A DNA stretch of 64,000 nt, taken from positions 1 through 64,000 of the forward strand of contig SZPH01000004.1 in assembly GCA_030263615.1 (NCBI GenBank), in the 5' to 3' direction. How positions within the stretch are numbered: the stretch's first letter is position 1; every line of letters begins with the position of its first letter. This DNA is from Villigracilis sp900696595. Its GTDB lineage: Bacteria > Chloroflexota > Anaerolineae > Anaerolineales > Villigracilaceae. Below the pieces are notes generated by a model. That model was not told the origin of the DNA, searched no databases, and saw only the letters and a list, made by a program, of their open reading frames with translations. The translations under genes and the position numbers were made by a program. This document shows positions 8,107-16,923 of this stretch, piece by piece.

Positions 8107-9216
8107 TTATGTAGCCCGATTTTCGATGAGAGTGAAGCGCGCCTTCATCCTTTGGAACGGCTTTTCCAATGCTTCATAAGAGAGAGCCGAGGTTGCGACT
8201 GTAACGACCAGCCCTGCGGCGAGGACGGCGATCGGAAAAAGCAGTTCGCGTTCCGGCGGGATGTAAATTTCCGTCAACTTTTTCACAGCCTCGAGCGCGA
8301 GTATGTGATAGACGTACAATCCGTAGGATATCTTTCCCAGATAGCCCAGCGATTTGGATTCCATCATGTTCGATACCAGTCCAAGCCTGCGCGTCGAGAC
8401 GGCGGAAAGGACGAGTGAAACGCCGGCTCCAACCAGCGGGTAGGTCAGCATGGATTCCCATCCCAGGCGCGTGACATTTGGAAGGGTTGTTACGAAATAA
8501 AGCATGACAAGACCGCCCGCCAGTTGAATCCAAGCGGGGATTTTTTGCAAGGGTTTGTCGAAAAGCCCAAGCCCGACGCCCAGCCCTCCCAACACTGATT
8601 CGAAATGCGTAATCGGCAACGTCCACACGGTCAGGTAGTCCGCTTCGGCGTAAACCAGCGCGGCGCGCAGACATGAGCCGATGAGCGCGGCGATTCCAAT
8701 GTAAAGCAGGGCGACTCTCTTCTCCCGCCTGTAGAAAAAGGCCAGAATCCAGGGGATGAATAGATAGACCTGTTCCTCGTACGAGATCGTCCACAAATGG
8801 GCGAAGTAGGGAATGGCGGCGTTGTAGCCAAGAAAAGCGGAGAAGATGTTATCGGTAAAAGTCAGCGAGCCCAGCAGGCGGGGCGAGATGCCGCCGTTCC
8901 AGCCGAACGCAATTAGTTGATACGTCAGCATGGCGGCGAGGAAGGCGAAGTACAGGGGCCAGATTCGCAACAGACGGCGCAAATAGAAATATCGGACGTT
9001 GATCCCGCCCTTTTGCGTATGTTCGGCGAACAGAAGTTTTGCAAAGAGAAACGCGGAAAGGCAGAGGAAGACATCCACGCCGATCCAGCCGTAGCGGTGC
9101 AGCGTCTCCCAACCTTCGATGAAACCGGCGAAGGGCGCGTGGTGGATGAATACCGCCAGAAAAGCCAAGAACCGCAGGCTGTCCAGTTCGGGGAAGTAAA
9201 GATGTGATTTCGGCAT
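8107..9216 (-). CDS. Membrane acyltransferase (acyltransferase 3 / OafA family)
   Basis: This 369-residue integral membrane protein has about ten hydrophobic segments. The N-terminus carries the family pattern ELDSLRFLAFLAVFIHHAPF, with conserved Arg and paired His, followed by GVDVFLCLSAFLFAKLL and the Arg-rich YFYLRRLLRIWPLYF. Members O-acylate surface sugars or lipids from a cytoplasmic acyl donor. Three bases separate it from arfB and eleven from eamA. No glycan genes are nearby, so the acceptor is unknown. Confidence 0.88.
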   Translation of the reverse strand: MPKSHLYFPELDSLRFLAFLAVFIHHAPFAGFIEGWETLHRYGWIGVDVFLCLSAFLFAKLLFAEHTQKGGINVRYFYLRRLLRIWPLYFAFLAAMLTYQLIAFGWNGGISPRLLGSLTFTDNIFSAFLGYNAAIPYFAHLWTISYEEQVYLFIPWILAFFYRREKRVALLYIGIAALIGSCLRAALVYAEADYLTVWTLPITHFESVLGGLGVGLGLFDKPLQKIPAWIQLAGGLVMLYFVTTLPNVTRLGWESMLTYPLVGAGVSLVLSAVSTRRLGLVSNMMESKSLGYLGKISYGLYVYHILALEAVKKLTEIYIPPERELLFPIAVLAAGLVVTVATSALSYEALEKPFQRMKARFTLIENRAT

Positions 9217-9219
9217 GGA

Positions 9220-9624
9220 TCAGTCGTCGAACCGCCGCCCGGTTTGCCGAAGTTTTTTCATCTCGCCGCGCCTCTTTTTTTCCTTCATTCTTTCCTCTTT
9301 TGACGCCTTCGTCGGTCTGGTCTTTTTGCGAACCTTTGGCTTTTCCCCCGCTTTGCGGATCAACTCGCGGAATTTTGCCAGCGCGTCCTCGCGGTTCGCC
9401 TCCTGCGTGCGGAAGCGCTTCGCTTCGAGGATGAGAACGCCCTCAGCGTTGATCCGCTTTCCGGCAAGGCGGATCAGCCGTCCCTTAAGGTCTGAGCCGA
9501 GCGACGGGGAATTGATCACGTCAAAGCGCAGTTGAACCGCCGTCGCTGTTTTATTCACATTCTGTCCCCCCGGTCCCGAAGCGCGGATGAATTCCAGCGT
9601 GATTTCATTGTCGAGATTTTTCAT
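9220..9624 (-). CDS. arfB: Alternative ribosome-rescue factor ArfB (release factor-like hydrolase)
   Basis: This 134-residue protein hydrolyses peptidyl-tRNA on ribosomes stalled at the end of truncated mRNA. It has the class I release factor core with FIRASGPGGQNVNKTATAVQL (catalytic GGQ near residue 20) and a basic C-terminal tail (KVRKKTRPTKASKEERMKEKKRRGEMKKLR), which in ArfB enters the empty mRNA channel. The ATG at 9624 is used because the family starts there; a longer open frame reaches 9681. A TATAAT ends nine bases before this ATG, so the mRNA is probably leaderless or nearly so. Confidence 0.92.
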   Translation of the reverse strand: MKNLDNEITLEFIRASGPGGQNVNKTATAVQLRFDVINSPSLGSDLKGRLIRLAGKRINAEGVLILEAKRFRTQEANREDALAKFRELIRKAGEKPKVRKKTRPTKASKEERMKEKKRRGEMKKLRQTGRRFDD

Positions 9625-9633
9625 CGGCGCAAA

Positions 9634-9639
9634 ATTATA
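9634..9639 (-). promoter_or_regulatory. -10 box of arfB operon (probably leaderless)
   Basis: TATAAT on the minus strand, nine bases before the arfB ATG. Transcription starting 6-8 bases after the box would leave at most a few untranslated bases. Confidence 0.55.
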
Positions 9640-9641
9640 AA

Positions 9642-9699
9642 ATAAAAAAACCTCCCCCAAACCCGTCCTGAGCGAAGTCAACGGATGATTTGGGGGAGG
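9642..9699 (-). terminator. Intrinsic terminator of gntR-korAB
   Basis: On the minus strand the arms CCTCCCCCAAA/TTTGGGGGAGG (plus positions 9689-9699 and 9651-9661) pair perfectly and are followed by a T-rich run at 9650-9642. The loop contains a dispersed CCTGAGCGAAGTC-like segment. It lies 12 bases after korB. Confidence 0.75.
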
Positions 9700-9711
9700 G
9701 CAGGGTGGGGG

Positions 9712-10770
9712 TCAAAACATCAACGCATTGACCTTGTCAATCATCGTCCGTTCGGGGCGCAGGTCGGCTTCGGTCAGGCGGTTGAGCGGCGTATCCACCA
9801 GGTTGTAGATGTCGGTCAGCGCGGGCTTGGCTTCGTTGAGGTAGATCAAACCGGTCAACAGCCAGTTGTTTTGCCGCGCCTCTTCCAGGACGCGCAGGGC
9901 TTCCATGCGGTTGGAAGGATCGTACCCCTTTTCGAGATTCTTGAGGATGATCACCGAACCGTCGTGCATGGGAACTTCGCGGATCTCGCCTTCGTTCATT
10001 TCGCGCTCCAGAATGATCTCGTTGCGCGGCGCGATATAAGAGATTTCATGCAGGGGCTCTTCGTGATCCTTGCCCCAGGCGTAGGAGTGATAGGCGTTAT
10101 CCTGATTGTTGAAGGTCACGCACGGGCTGATGATGTCCAGCACGGCGATGCCGTGATGCGCGAAGGCGGCTTTGAGCAATTCCTTGACCTGCTTGGGGTT
10201 GCCCGCAAACGAACGCCCGACAAAAGTGGCGTTCGAGATCAGCGCCTCGGAGCAAATGTCAACCGGCATGTAGGGATTCTCGCCCTGCTTCTTCAACTGC
10301 AAACCCTTTTCGGCGGTGGCGGAGAACTGTCCCTTTGTCAGACCGTACACGCCGTTGTTCTCGATAATGTACACCATATTCACGTTGCGGCGCATGGCGT
10401 GTTTGAACTGCCCCATGCCGATGCTGGCGCTGTCGCCGTCGCCGGAAACGCCGATGCCCTTCATGCGCGCGTCGCCGAACAACGCGCCGGTGGCGATCGA
10501 AGGCATACGCCCGTGCAGGCTGTTGAACCCGAAACTGCGGTTCATGAAATACGTCGGCGATTTGGACGAACAGCCAATGCCGGAAAACTTGATGACATTC
10601 TCCGGCAGGACGCTCATCTCATACATCGCCGCCACAATCTGATTCGAGATCGAATTATGCCCGCACCCCTGGCACAATGTTGTGGGCAGCCCCCGATAAT
10701 CGTTCTTGCTCAAGCCGACGGCGTTCAGGTTGGCGGGCGCGCCGGCCATGGGAAGAGTTTCAGTCATCAT
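9712..10770 (-). CDS. korB: 2-oxoacid:ferredoxin oxidoreductase, beta subunit
   Basis: This 352-residue thiamine diphosphate-binding subunit decarboxylates a 2-oxoacid to acyl-CoA with ferredoxin as electron acceptor. Cysteines in LCQGCGHNSI (33 and 36) and in GIGCSSKSP fit the [4Fe-4S] ligands of the KorB/PorB family. The TPP motif is GDGDSASIGMGQFKHAMRRN followed by NNGVYGLTKGQ. GGAG lies before the start. It follows korA by nine bases. Whether the substrate is 2-oxoglutarate, pyruvate or a branched-chain oxoacid is not decided by sequence. Confidence 0.93.
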   Translation of the reverse strand: MMTETLPMAGAPANLNAVGLSKNDYRGLPTTLCQGCGHNSISNQIVAAMYEMSVLPENVIKFSGIGCSSKSPTYFMNRSFGFNSLHGRMPSIATGALFGDARMKGIGVSGDGDSASIGMGQFKHAMRRNVNMVYIIENNGVYGLTKGQFSATAEKGLQLKKQGENPYMPVDICSEALISNATFVGRSFAGNPKQVKELLKAAFAHHGIAVLDIISPCVTFNNQDNAYHSYAWGKDHEEPLHEISYIAPRNEIILEREMNEGEIREVPMHDGSVIILKNLEKGYDPSNRMEALRVLEEARQNNWLLTGLIYLNEAKPALTDIYNLVDTPLNRLTEADLRPERTMIDKVNALMF

Positions 10771-10779
10771 CTTTACTCC

Positions 10780-12699
10780 TTATTTCCTTTTCGATTTACC
10801 GGCGGTTTTTTTAGCGGATGACTTGCCCGCTTCTTTCCGGGACGCAGGCCGGGTCGCCGTTTTGGGGGCGCTTTTTTTCGCCGAACCCTTTTTCCGCTTC
10901 GCGCCCATCGGCTCGTATTTCGCCAGAATTCCTTCGCGCACCCACGTCGCGGAGGCGGGCAGTCCGTCGTGATGGGCGACCATCCTGAACTTTTCCGCAA
11001 ACTGCGGGTATTCCGTGTAGAGAATTTGCAACATTTGACCGTCGCGGTTCATTTCAACGACGAAAACATGATCGTGCCTGGCAATGAACTCGTCCACTTC
11101 CTTTGTGAACGGGATGGCGCGCACCCGCAAAAACTCGGACTGGATTCCGTGATCGCGCTCCAGTTGATGCTGGGCCTCGAAGATGGCATTCTCGGTCGAA
11201 CCGTAGGCGAGGATTCCAATGGAAGCCTTTTTATTTTCATGCAGAACCGGCGCGGGAACATAGCGCTTGGCCGTTTGTTGTTTGCGGGCCAGGCGGTCCA
11301 TATTGCGCATGTAAACGTCCGCATCTTCAGAGTAACGGGCGCGCTCGTCGTGTCCTGTGCCGCGCGTAAAGTAGGCGCCGAATGGGTTTTTGTTGCCGGG
11401 GAAGGTCCGGTAGGGGATGGCGTCGCCGTCCACATCGAGATAGCGCCCCCAGTTGCCTTTGAGGTCTTCGATGTCCTTTTCCCACAATACCTTGCCGCGA
11501 TCCATCGGCGTGTCGGGATATTGGAAGGGCTTGCTCATCCACTGATTCATGCCCATGTCGAGATCGCTCAAGACGAAGATCGGCGTTTGCAGGCGCTCGG
11601 CCAGGTCAAGCGACTTCCAGCCAAACTCAAAACATTCATACACGTCGCCCGGCAAAAGAATCACGGAATGGGAATCGCCGTGTCCGATGAAATAGGCAAA
11701 AGATAGGTCACCCTGCGAAGTGCGCGTAGGCAAGCCTGTGGAGGGGCCAATGCGCTGAACGTCCCAGATAACAACCGGCACTTCGGCGTAATAGGCCAGC
11801 CCGGCAAATTCGGTCATTAATGAAAGCCCCGGACCGGAAGTGGAAGTCATGGCGCGCAGGCCTGTCCAGCCCGCGCCAATGGACATGCCCAACGCGGCCA
11901 GTTCATCCTCCGCCTGTACGACGGCGTAGGTGTTTTTTCCGTCTTCGCGTTTGCGAAGCATGGGCAGGTAGTCGTTCAATGCTTCTGCCAGCGACGTGGC
12001 CGGGGTAATGGGATACCAGCCCGCAAACTGCACGCCGCCGAAGATCGAACCGAGCGCTCCGGCAACGTTGCCGTCCGCCATGATCAGTCCCTCGGTCTTG
12101 TTCATCTTTTCGAGGTAAAACGGGTCCTTCTTTTCGAGGTTGGCCGCCGCCCACTCTGCCCCGGCTTTCACCGCGTTGAAGTTCATGTCAATCGGCTTTT
12201 GCTTGCCTTTGAAGTGGAAGGCCAGCGCGGCGTGAATGGTTTCCATGTCAAGGCCGATCATCTGCGCCAGCGCGCCAACATAGACCATGTTGCCCACCAG
12301 TTCGCGGAAATCGTTCGGAATACTCGCGTCTCCGCGCACAATGGTCTTGATCGGCAGCAGGTAAATGGCCACGTCGGCGCGGGTGATGGGTTGTTTAATA
12401 TCGTCCGCGTAGAAGAACGCCCCGCCCGGCGCGACCGAAGCCAGGTCTTTGGCGAATGAATCGGGGTTGATTGCGATGACGATGTCGTTGATTTCGCGCC
12501 GCGCAATAAACCCGTCCCTGTTCACGCGGATGGTGTACCAGGTGGGCAGTCCCTGAATGTTGGAGGGGAACAGGTTCTTGCCCGAAACGGGGATACCCAT
12601 CTTGAAGATCGCCCTCAAAATGGTGTTGTTGGCGGTCGAACTGCCGGAGCCGTTCTTTGTGCCAACCGTGATTGAAAAATCGTTCACTATTTTAGTCAT
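10780..12699 (-). CDS. korA: 2-oxoacid:ferredoxin oxidoreductase, gamma-alpha fusion subunit
   Basis: This 639-residue subunit pairs with KorB. Residues 1-190 are the gamma domain (GTKNGSGSSTANNTILRAIF), and about 205-595 the alpha pyrimidine-binding and transketolase-C domains (FAGWYPITPATSLAEALN, TSTSGPGLSLM). This gamma-alpha order is typical of two-subunit Kor enzymes. The last 40 residues form a Lys/Ala/Ser/Pro tail (KKGSAKKSAPKTATRPASRK...) foreign to the fold and like the tails on L21 and PPDK here. GGAG lies upstream of the ATG. It is 21 bases after the GntR regulator, which probably controls it. Confidence 0.93.
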   Translation of the reverse strand: MTKIVNDFSITVGTKNGSGSSTANNTILRAIFKMGIPVSGKNLFPSNIQGLPTWYTIRVNRDGFIARREINDIVIAINPDSFAKDLASVAPGGAFFYADDIKQPITRADVAIYLLPIKTIVRGDASIPNDFRELVGNMVYVGALAQMIGLDMETIHAALAFHFKGKQKPIDMNFNAVKAGAEWAAANLEKKDPFYLEKMNKTEGLIMADGNVAGALGSIFGGVQFAGWYPITPATSLAEALNDYLPMLRKREDGKNTYAVVQAEDELAALGMSIGAGWTGLRAMTSTSGPGLSLMTEFAGLAYYAEVPVVIWDVQRIGPSTGLPTRTSQGDLSFAYFIGHGDSHSVILLPGDVYECFEFGWKSLDLAERLQTPIFVLSDLDMGMNQWMSKPFQYPDTPMDRGKVLWEKDIEDLKGNWGRYLDVDGDAIPYRTFPGNKNPFGAYFTRGTGHDERARYSEDADVYMRNMDRLARKQQTAKRYVPAPVLHENKKASIGILAYGSTENAIFEAQHQLERDHGIQSEFLRVRAIPFTKEVDEFIARHDHVFVVEMNRDGQMLQILYTEYPQFAEKFRMVAHHDGLPASATWVREGILAKYEPMGAKRKKGSAKKSAPKTATRPASRKEAGKSSAKKTAGKSKRK

Positions 12700-12720
12700 G
12701 GAACTCCTCGAAGAATTTTT

Positions 12721-13401
12721 CTATTTCGACGATGATATCAAGTGGTGGATCAGGTCTGTATGTTCTGAAAGAGCCTTATAGCCCGCCTCCGCGTCGTTGT
12801 TGCAAATGGCGTTAACCATTTGTTGATGATAATTCCATACCTGGGTGAGGTAATTGTAGTCGGTGAAAAAATTCAAGCCAACCGCCTCGTAGGCGTCCCA
12901 GTAGGATTGGAGCAACCCCGAAACGAAGGGGTTATCCAACCGACGATAGATGGTCAGGTGTAATTCGCGGTGTTCCGAGTGGGGAATTTCAATGGGCGAA
13001 CCGCGCAGTTTTTCCCATGCGCGGGCGACGAGGTCGCCAAGATAGGCGCGGTCTTCAGAAGTCAGAAGTTTGACCGCTTTATGCCAGTAGGCGAGTTCGA
13101 TGTTCTGGCGCAGGTCGGCGAACGCGATGAAGTGATCCCGGTTCATGGCGATGGCGTAGTCGAGGCTTTGCTTGACGGCCGGCACGAAGGAATACGGCTT
13201 GCGCCTCATCCCTGTGCGCGGCTTGATCTCCACCAGCCCGAGCGCGCGCGCCACTTCCAATTGCTCGCGCAACGATGCCAGGCTGATGTTTAATTCGCGG
13301 CTGAGATCGTTCAATGACGGCAATTTATCTTCCGACTCGTCATGCGAAGCCAGATAACGGAGGAATTCTGAAATATTGGGGGAGGGGCGTTCTCTTAACA
13401 T
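12721..13401 (-). CDS. GntR-family (FadR/FCD-type) transcriptional regulator
   Basis: This 226-residue regulator has an N-terminal winged helix (about 8-70; LPSLNDLSRELNISLASLREQLEVARALGLVEI) and a C-terminal helical FCD domain with the spaced His/Asp metal-binding pattern (HRELHLTIYRRL and HTDLIHHL). FCD regulators usually bind organic acids. It is the first gene of gntR-korA-korB. A 29-bp palindrome begins one base before its ATG and overlaps the promoter, pointing to autoregulation and control of the oxidoreductase by a related 2-oxoacid. That link is an inference. Confidence 0.88.
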   Translation of the reverse strand: MLRERPSPNISEFLRYLASHDESEDKLPSLNDLSRELNISLASLREQLEVARALGLVEIKPRTGMRRKPYSFVPAVKQSLDYAIAMNRDHFIAFADLRQNIELAYWHKAVKLLTSEDRAYLGDLVARAWEKLRGSPIEIPHSEHRELHLTIYRRLDNPFVSGLLQSYWDAYEAVGLNFFTDYNYLTQVWNYHQQMVNAICNNDAEAGYKALSEHTDLIHHLISSSK

Positions 13402-13430
13402 AAATACGATTAATCCGATTAATCGTATTT
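13402..13430. promoter_or_regulatory. Palindromic operator of gntR-korAB
   Basis: A perfect inverted repeat with 14-bp arms, AAATACGATTAATC and GATTAATCGTATTT, separated by one base. It covers the transcription start region and part of the -10 box, the position expected of a repressor site. The inner GATTAAT is repeated, so the site may hold two overlapping half-sites. Confidence 0.75.
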
Positions 13431-13456
13431 TACGCCTTTCTCCCCTAAATTGTCAA
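13427..13456 (-). promoter_or_regulatory. Promoter of gntR-korAB
   Basis: The minus strand reads TTGACA (13456-13451), an 18-base spacer, then TAAAAT (13432-13427). The predicted start is near 13420, inside the palindrome. No Shine-Dalgarno site lies between it and the ATG at 13401. Confidence 0.65.
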
Positions 13457-13674
13457 GCAATTCAAGGGAGATTCTCACATCCCTTCGGAAAGCTTTGAGT
13501 CATATCTTGGGCTGTAATCTAATCTGATTCCAATACTGTCGGGGTATCCTCGATGGTTGGAAGTTCACGACTCGCCTTACTCGCCGTCCCAAAGGCTGGG
13601 GCGGAACACAAATTCAATTCGCGAGAACCTTGGGGGAGTTTCGCGCGGTATCAGTTAATAGAAAGGAACCCTGT

Positions 13675-13815
13675 ATGATTAACGCTTTACTCATAACCGC
13701 GTTTGTCGCTTTGATTCTGTTCGGTATGATCGCTTCCACAGAAAGATTGCTGAACGACCGCTGTGATTATGTCGTGGTTGATGAACGCATGACGGATCAT
13801 CGCTCGCGGTTGTAA
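13675..13815 (+). CDS. Small single-pass membrane protein
   Basis: A 46-residue frame with one membrane segment (INALLITAFVALILFGMIAS) and a charged tail (ERLLNDRCDYVVVDERMTD). AAAGGA lies eight bases before the ATG. No family was recognised. The 245 bases before it hold no other gene. It could be a real small protein or chance, but the ribosome site and hydrophobic start favour a gene. Confidence 0.45.
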   Translation: MINALLITAFVALILFGMIASTERLLNDRCDYVVVDERMTDHRSRL

Positions 13816-14085
13816 CCGAACCCATCGAGAATATTGTCCCGGCAGAGTTTGCGCGTCGGCCGGGAGTAGCCCAAATGGGTGACGCGGATTCGCGTCCTGC
13901 GCAAAGTGAATGTAAGGTTCAGCGGGCGGCGTTTCCTTGCGCTCGTTTCAAGAGGATGTATATTTATCGGGCGTCTCAATTTCATGTTCGGAAAAGCGTC
14001 TTCTCGATGTTTCGGGGCGCGAAATGCGTCGCCCTGAAGGGATGTTTCCCCGTTTTTTGAGAAGATCCTCGAAAAAGGAGAAAAA

Positions 14086-14493
14086 ATGACACACCGATTT
14101 ATGTCCACCTTGAACGCCGTTGTCCTTGCCGCTTTTGGGGTAATGTTTTTGGCATTGCCCGAATTTTCGCTTGAGTTGTTCGGAGTCGAGACATACACTG
14201 CCACGATTTTCGTCGCCCGGTTTTTCGGAGCCGCGCTGGCGTTGGCAGGCATGGTCCTCTGGATGGCAAAAGACCTGGGAGACGCCCGCGCCGCAAAAAC
14301 CTTGACGATCATGCTATTGGCGGGCTCGGTCATCGGATTCATCCTGACTCTGGTGGGAATGGTCGGGGTGGACGTGATCCGCGCGAATGGCTGGATCCTC
14401 CTCGTGATCCACATTATTTTTGCGCTGGGGTATGGATATATGCTCTCAGGCGTCACGATCGTGACCAAAACCCAGCAACAAAGACAATATTGA
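14086..14493 (+). CDS. Small four-TM membrane protein of unknown function
   Basis: This 135-residue protein has four hydrophobic segments (about 8-25, 40-62, 72-95 and 103-125) with little outside the membrane. AAAGGAG lies directly before the ATG. It resembles generic DUF4345-type small membrane proteins in length and topology, but no diagnostic motif was seen, so no function is given. The 270 bases before it contain no recognisable gene. Confidence 0.7.
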   Translation: MTHRFMSTLNAVVLAAFGVMFLALPEFSLELFGVETYTATIFVARFFGAALALAGMVLWMAKDLGDARAAKTLTIMLLAGSVIGFILTLVGMVGVDVIRANGWILLVIHIIFALGYGYMLSGVTIVTKTQQQRQY

Positions 14494-14537
14494 CGTTTCT
14501 TCGTATATCCCGGGACCGTTTTTTTTATTACTCATTT

Positions 14538-14585
14538 CTCTACCGTAACCATACATGCGCCGCGGACGGCGCATGTATGGTAGAG
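14538..14585. terminator. Strong hairpin between convergent genes
   Basis: Perfect 14-bp arms CCATACATGCGCCG/CGGCGCATGTATGG around loop CGGA, extended by CTCTAC/GTAGAG after a small bulge. It lies between a + strand gene ending at 14493 and uvrD ending at 14588. There is no T tract after it in either direction (one precedes it at 14519), so it may block or protect RNA ends rather than act as a classic terminator. Confidence 0.5.
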
Positions 14586-14587
14586 AA

Positions 14588-16912
14588 TTACCCATCATCC
14601 TTCGCTGTTTCCCGCCGCCCCACCAACTCGCTCATCGCCAGGGATGGCGTCGCATCGCCCTGTCTGCCGGTGTTCCAGGTCACGATCAATTCGCGTTTGG
14701 CGCGGGTGATGCCCACATAAAAAAGGCGCAGGCGTTCCTTGACGTAATCCAACCGCGAGCGCAATGTCGCGGCGCCTTCCTCGTACCACTGAAATTCGTT
14801 ATTCGATTCCAGCGCCTTCAACTGCGCCAGCGCCTCCGCTTCGAGATTCAACCCGCCGCGGATAAACCACTTTTCCGCAATAAAGCGGTCGCCGGGTATG
14901 TTTGAGGGGAAGTCATAATTATTGACCGACATCAGATAGACGCGATCCCATTCCAGTCCCTTCGCCTTGTGCATCGTCGCCACCACCACGCGCCCGCGAT
15001 GCCGCTCCGGGTCGAAGCCTGAGTCGTCGTCTGAGAAGCCGATGAACTTTCTTTCATTTTTAGCAATGACGGCCAGTTCCGCGGTCAGTTCGGGCAGGCG
15101 CCAGTCGGGGTGATCGTCCGCGGCTTGACGCAGGACCAGGGCGAGTTTATGCGCCAGGGCCAAATCCGACGTTTTGTTGAATACATCCTGCGCGAGAGTC
15201 AAAACCAATTGGTCAATCGGAAGCGCGACCGCGTTCAACCATCGCTGGACGTTGACCCGGAATTGAATTAACTCTTCGATGACCTGTCCCGCCTCCGACT
15301 CGCCGATACCTGCCAGCCAGTCGTCCGCGTTTTGCGGCGCGATGAAGTTTTCCACATCCGTCATTTTGCGGAGAAGAGCAGCCACATGGTTGAGTAGTTC
15401 GGTAGTTGAGTAGTCCCCTTCTCCCAATTCACTATTCACTATTTCACTATTCTCTATTTCTCTATTCTCTATTCCTCTACTCTCTATTCTCTGCTCCCTC
15501 CAATCCCTTCGCCAAACTTCATAAGCCTTTGCCAGTTTCCGCGCATTGCCCGGCTCGGCGAGATAGGCCAGCAGGTGACTCAACGCTCCCGCCGCGGCGC
15601 GCGTCTCGCTGGTGGATGAGATCAACTCGATTGGCTCGACCCCGCGTTGACGCAGGGCGTTGACCACGTCCACGCCGCGCAGGTTGCGGGGGACGAGGAT
15701 GGCGATGGTCGGTTGTTCTTCAACGGGGGAGTCGGCGAACGAATCCACATATCCCTTGACGGATTTGACGACCGCATCGAGTTCCTGCTCCGGCGTATAC
15801 TTTGTGGAAATAAACTTGATCGCCCCCGGGTCGTCGGGCGGATTCTGTTGCGGGTCGCCCGGCGGGACGGGGACAATGCGCGGAACGCTGAGGGCTGTCC
15901 GCGCTTCGGGGTCGGGATGCGAGGTCATCACCCAGTCGATCAGGCGGTTTGCAGCCGCGAGAATGGACGGTTGCGAGCGTCCCGACTCGGGCATGTCTTC
16001 GTGGGGATTCTCCGCGATGAAGTCACGCAACAATTCGGGTTTTGCGGTCGTGAACGTTTCAAAGATCGCCTGGTTGGGGTCGCCCACTCTGACCCAGTTG
16101 CCGTTCTGGCCGGAGAGCAGGCTGAGAATCCGCTGTTGGGTCTGGCTTGAGTCCTGCGCTTCATCTTCCAAAATGAACGGATAGCGATAGCCCAGGCGCG
16201 CGCGATATTCTTCGTCCGTTTCGAGCAGGGTCAAGGCAAGGCGGATGAGATCGTCGAAGTCCACGGCGCCGCGATAGGCGAGGGCGCGTTGATAGTCCGC
16301 GTAGATGCTGTAGCCGAATTCCGCCAAAGGCAGAGGCGCAGGAGACTGATCGAGTTTGGCTCGCAGGCTTTCGGGAGTCAAGAGGCGATCTTTGGAGGAG
16401 CGGATAAAAGCCAGGGCGAGGGAATCCAAAAGATCAGGCAACTGTTGACGCTTGACCCAATCCCGTTTTGAATGATCGAGAGCCGGGTCGAGATAATCGT
16501 CGAAAGAATGATTCGCCAGCCAGGCGTTGACCGATTCTTTTCGGATGAATCCCGCTTCGCGCTCGTCCATGATGCTGAAGCGCTCCTCCAGCCCCACGCG
16601 CGCCGGTTTCTCGCGCACGATGTCGTGCGCCAGCCCATGCAACGTGCGGACGCGATATTTATAAAGGACGCGCAAAGGGTTGTCGAAAAAGCGTTTGATG
16701 CGCGTCTCGAAATTGTCCACCGCCGAGTTGACGAGCGTGACGATGAGAACTTCCTGGTCGTCGTCCAGCCGCCCATCCTGAATGATCTTGGCCGCCAACG
16801 CCGAGAGGATGTGCGTCTTGCCCGCGCCGGGGACTGCGGCAATGCCGAGCCGTCCGCTTGTGTAGCGGAGGATTCTTTCTTGCGAGGGGCGGGGGGTGAA
16901 GGGGAGGGTCAT
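14588..16912 (-). CDS. UvrD/PcrA-like SF1 DNA helicase with repeat-derived insertion
   Basis: This 774-residue protein has SF1A motifs: Walker A AAVPGAGKTH (25-34), motif II FILEDEAQDSSQTQQ, motif III GDPNQAIFETFTTA, and C-terminal VVATMHKAKGLEWDRVYL and YVGITRAKRELIVTW. It should be an active 3'-5' helicase for repair or recombination. ATG 16912 is chosen because the Q motif (PRPSQERILRYTSG) follows it. Near the middle, EQRIESRGIENREIENSEIV and the following ELGEGDYSTTELLNH are encoded by period-7 and period-8 arrays at 15385-15493. The insertion keeps the frame, so it has been added without breaking the gene. Confidence 0.9.
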   Translation of the reverse strand: MTLPFTPRPSQERILRYTSGRLGIAAVPGAGKTHILSALAAKIIQDGRLDDDQEVLIVTLVNSAVDNFETRIKRFFDNPLRVLYKYRVRTLHGLAHDIVREKPARVGLEERFSIMDEREAGFIRKESVNAWLANHSFDDYLDPALDHSKRDWVKRQQLPDLLDSLALAFIRSSKDRLLTPESLRAKLDQSPAPLPLAEFGYSIYADYQRALAYRGAVDFDDLIRLALTLLETDEEYRARLGYRYPFILEDEAQDSSQTQQRILSLLSGQNGNWVRVGDPNQAIFETFTTAKPELLRDFIAENPHEDMPESGRSQPSILAAANRLIDWVMTSHPDPEARTALSVPRIVPVPPGDPQQNPPDDPGAIKFISTKYTPEQELDAVVKSVKGYVDSFADSPVEEQPTIAILVPRNLRGVDVVNALRQRGVEPIELISSTSETRAAAGALSHLLAYLAEPGNARKLAKAYEVWRRDWREQRIESRGIENREIENSEIVNSELGEGDYSTTELLNHVAALLRKMTDVENFIAPQNADDWLAGIGESEAGQVIEELIQFRVNVQRWLNAVALPIDQLVLTLAQDVFNKTSDLALAHKLALVLRQAADDHPDWRLPELTAELAVIAKNERKFIGFSDDDSGFDPERHRGRVVVATMHKAKGLEWDRVYLMSVNNYDFPSNIPGDRFIAEKWFIRGGLNLEAEALAQLKALESNNEFQWYEEGAATLRSRLDYVKERLRLFYVGITRAKRELIVTWNTGRQGDATPSLAMSELVGRRETAKDDG
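15385..15493. repeat. Period-8 then period-7 array inside uvrD
   Basis: Octamers of the GTAGTTGA type (15385-15416) are followed by heptamers built on CTCTATT/TTCACTA (15428-15493). The whole stretch is translated in frame as part of the helicase. Confidence 0.65.
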
Positions 16913-16923
16913 AGGGTGAGAGT

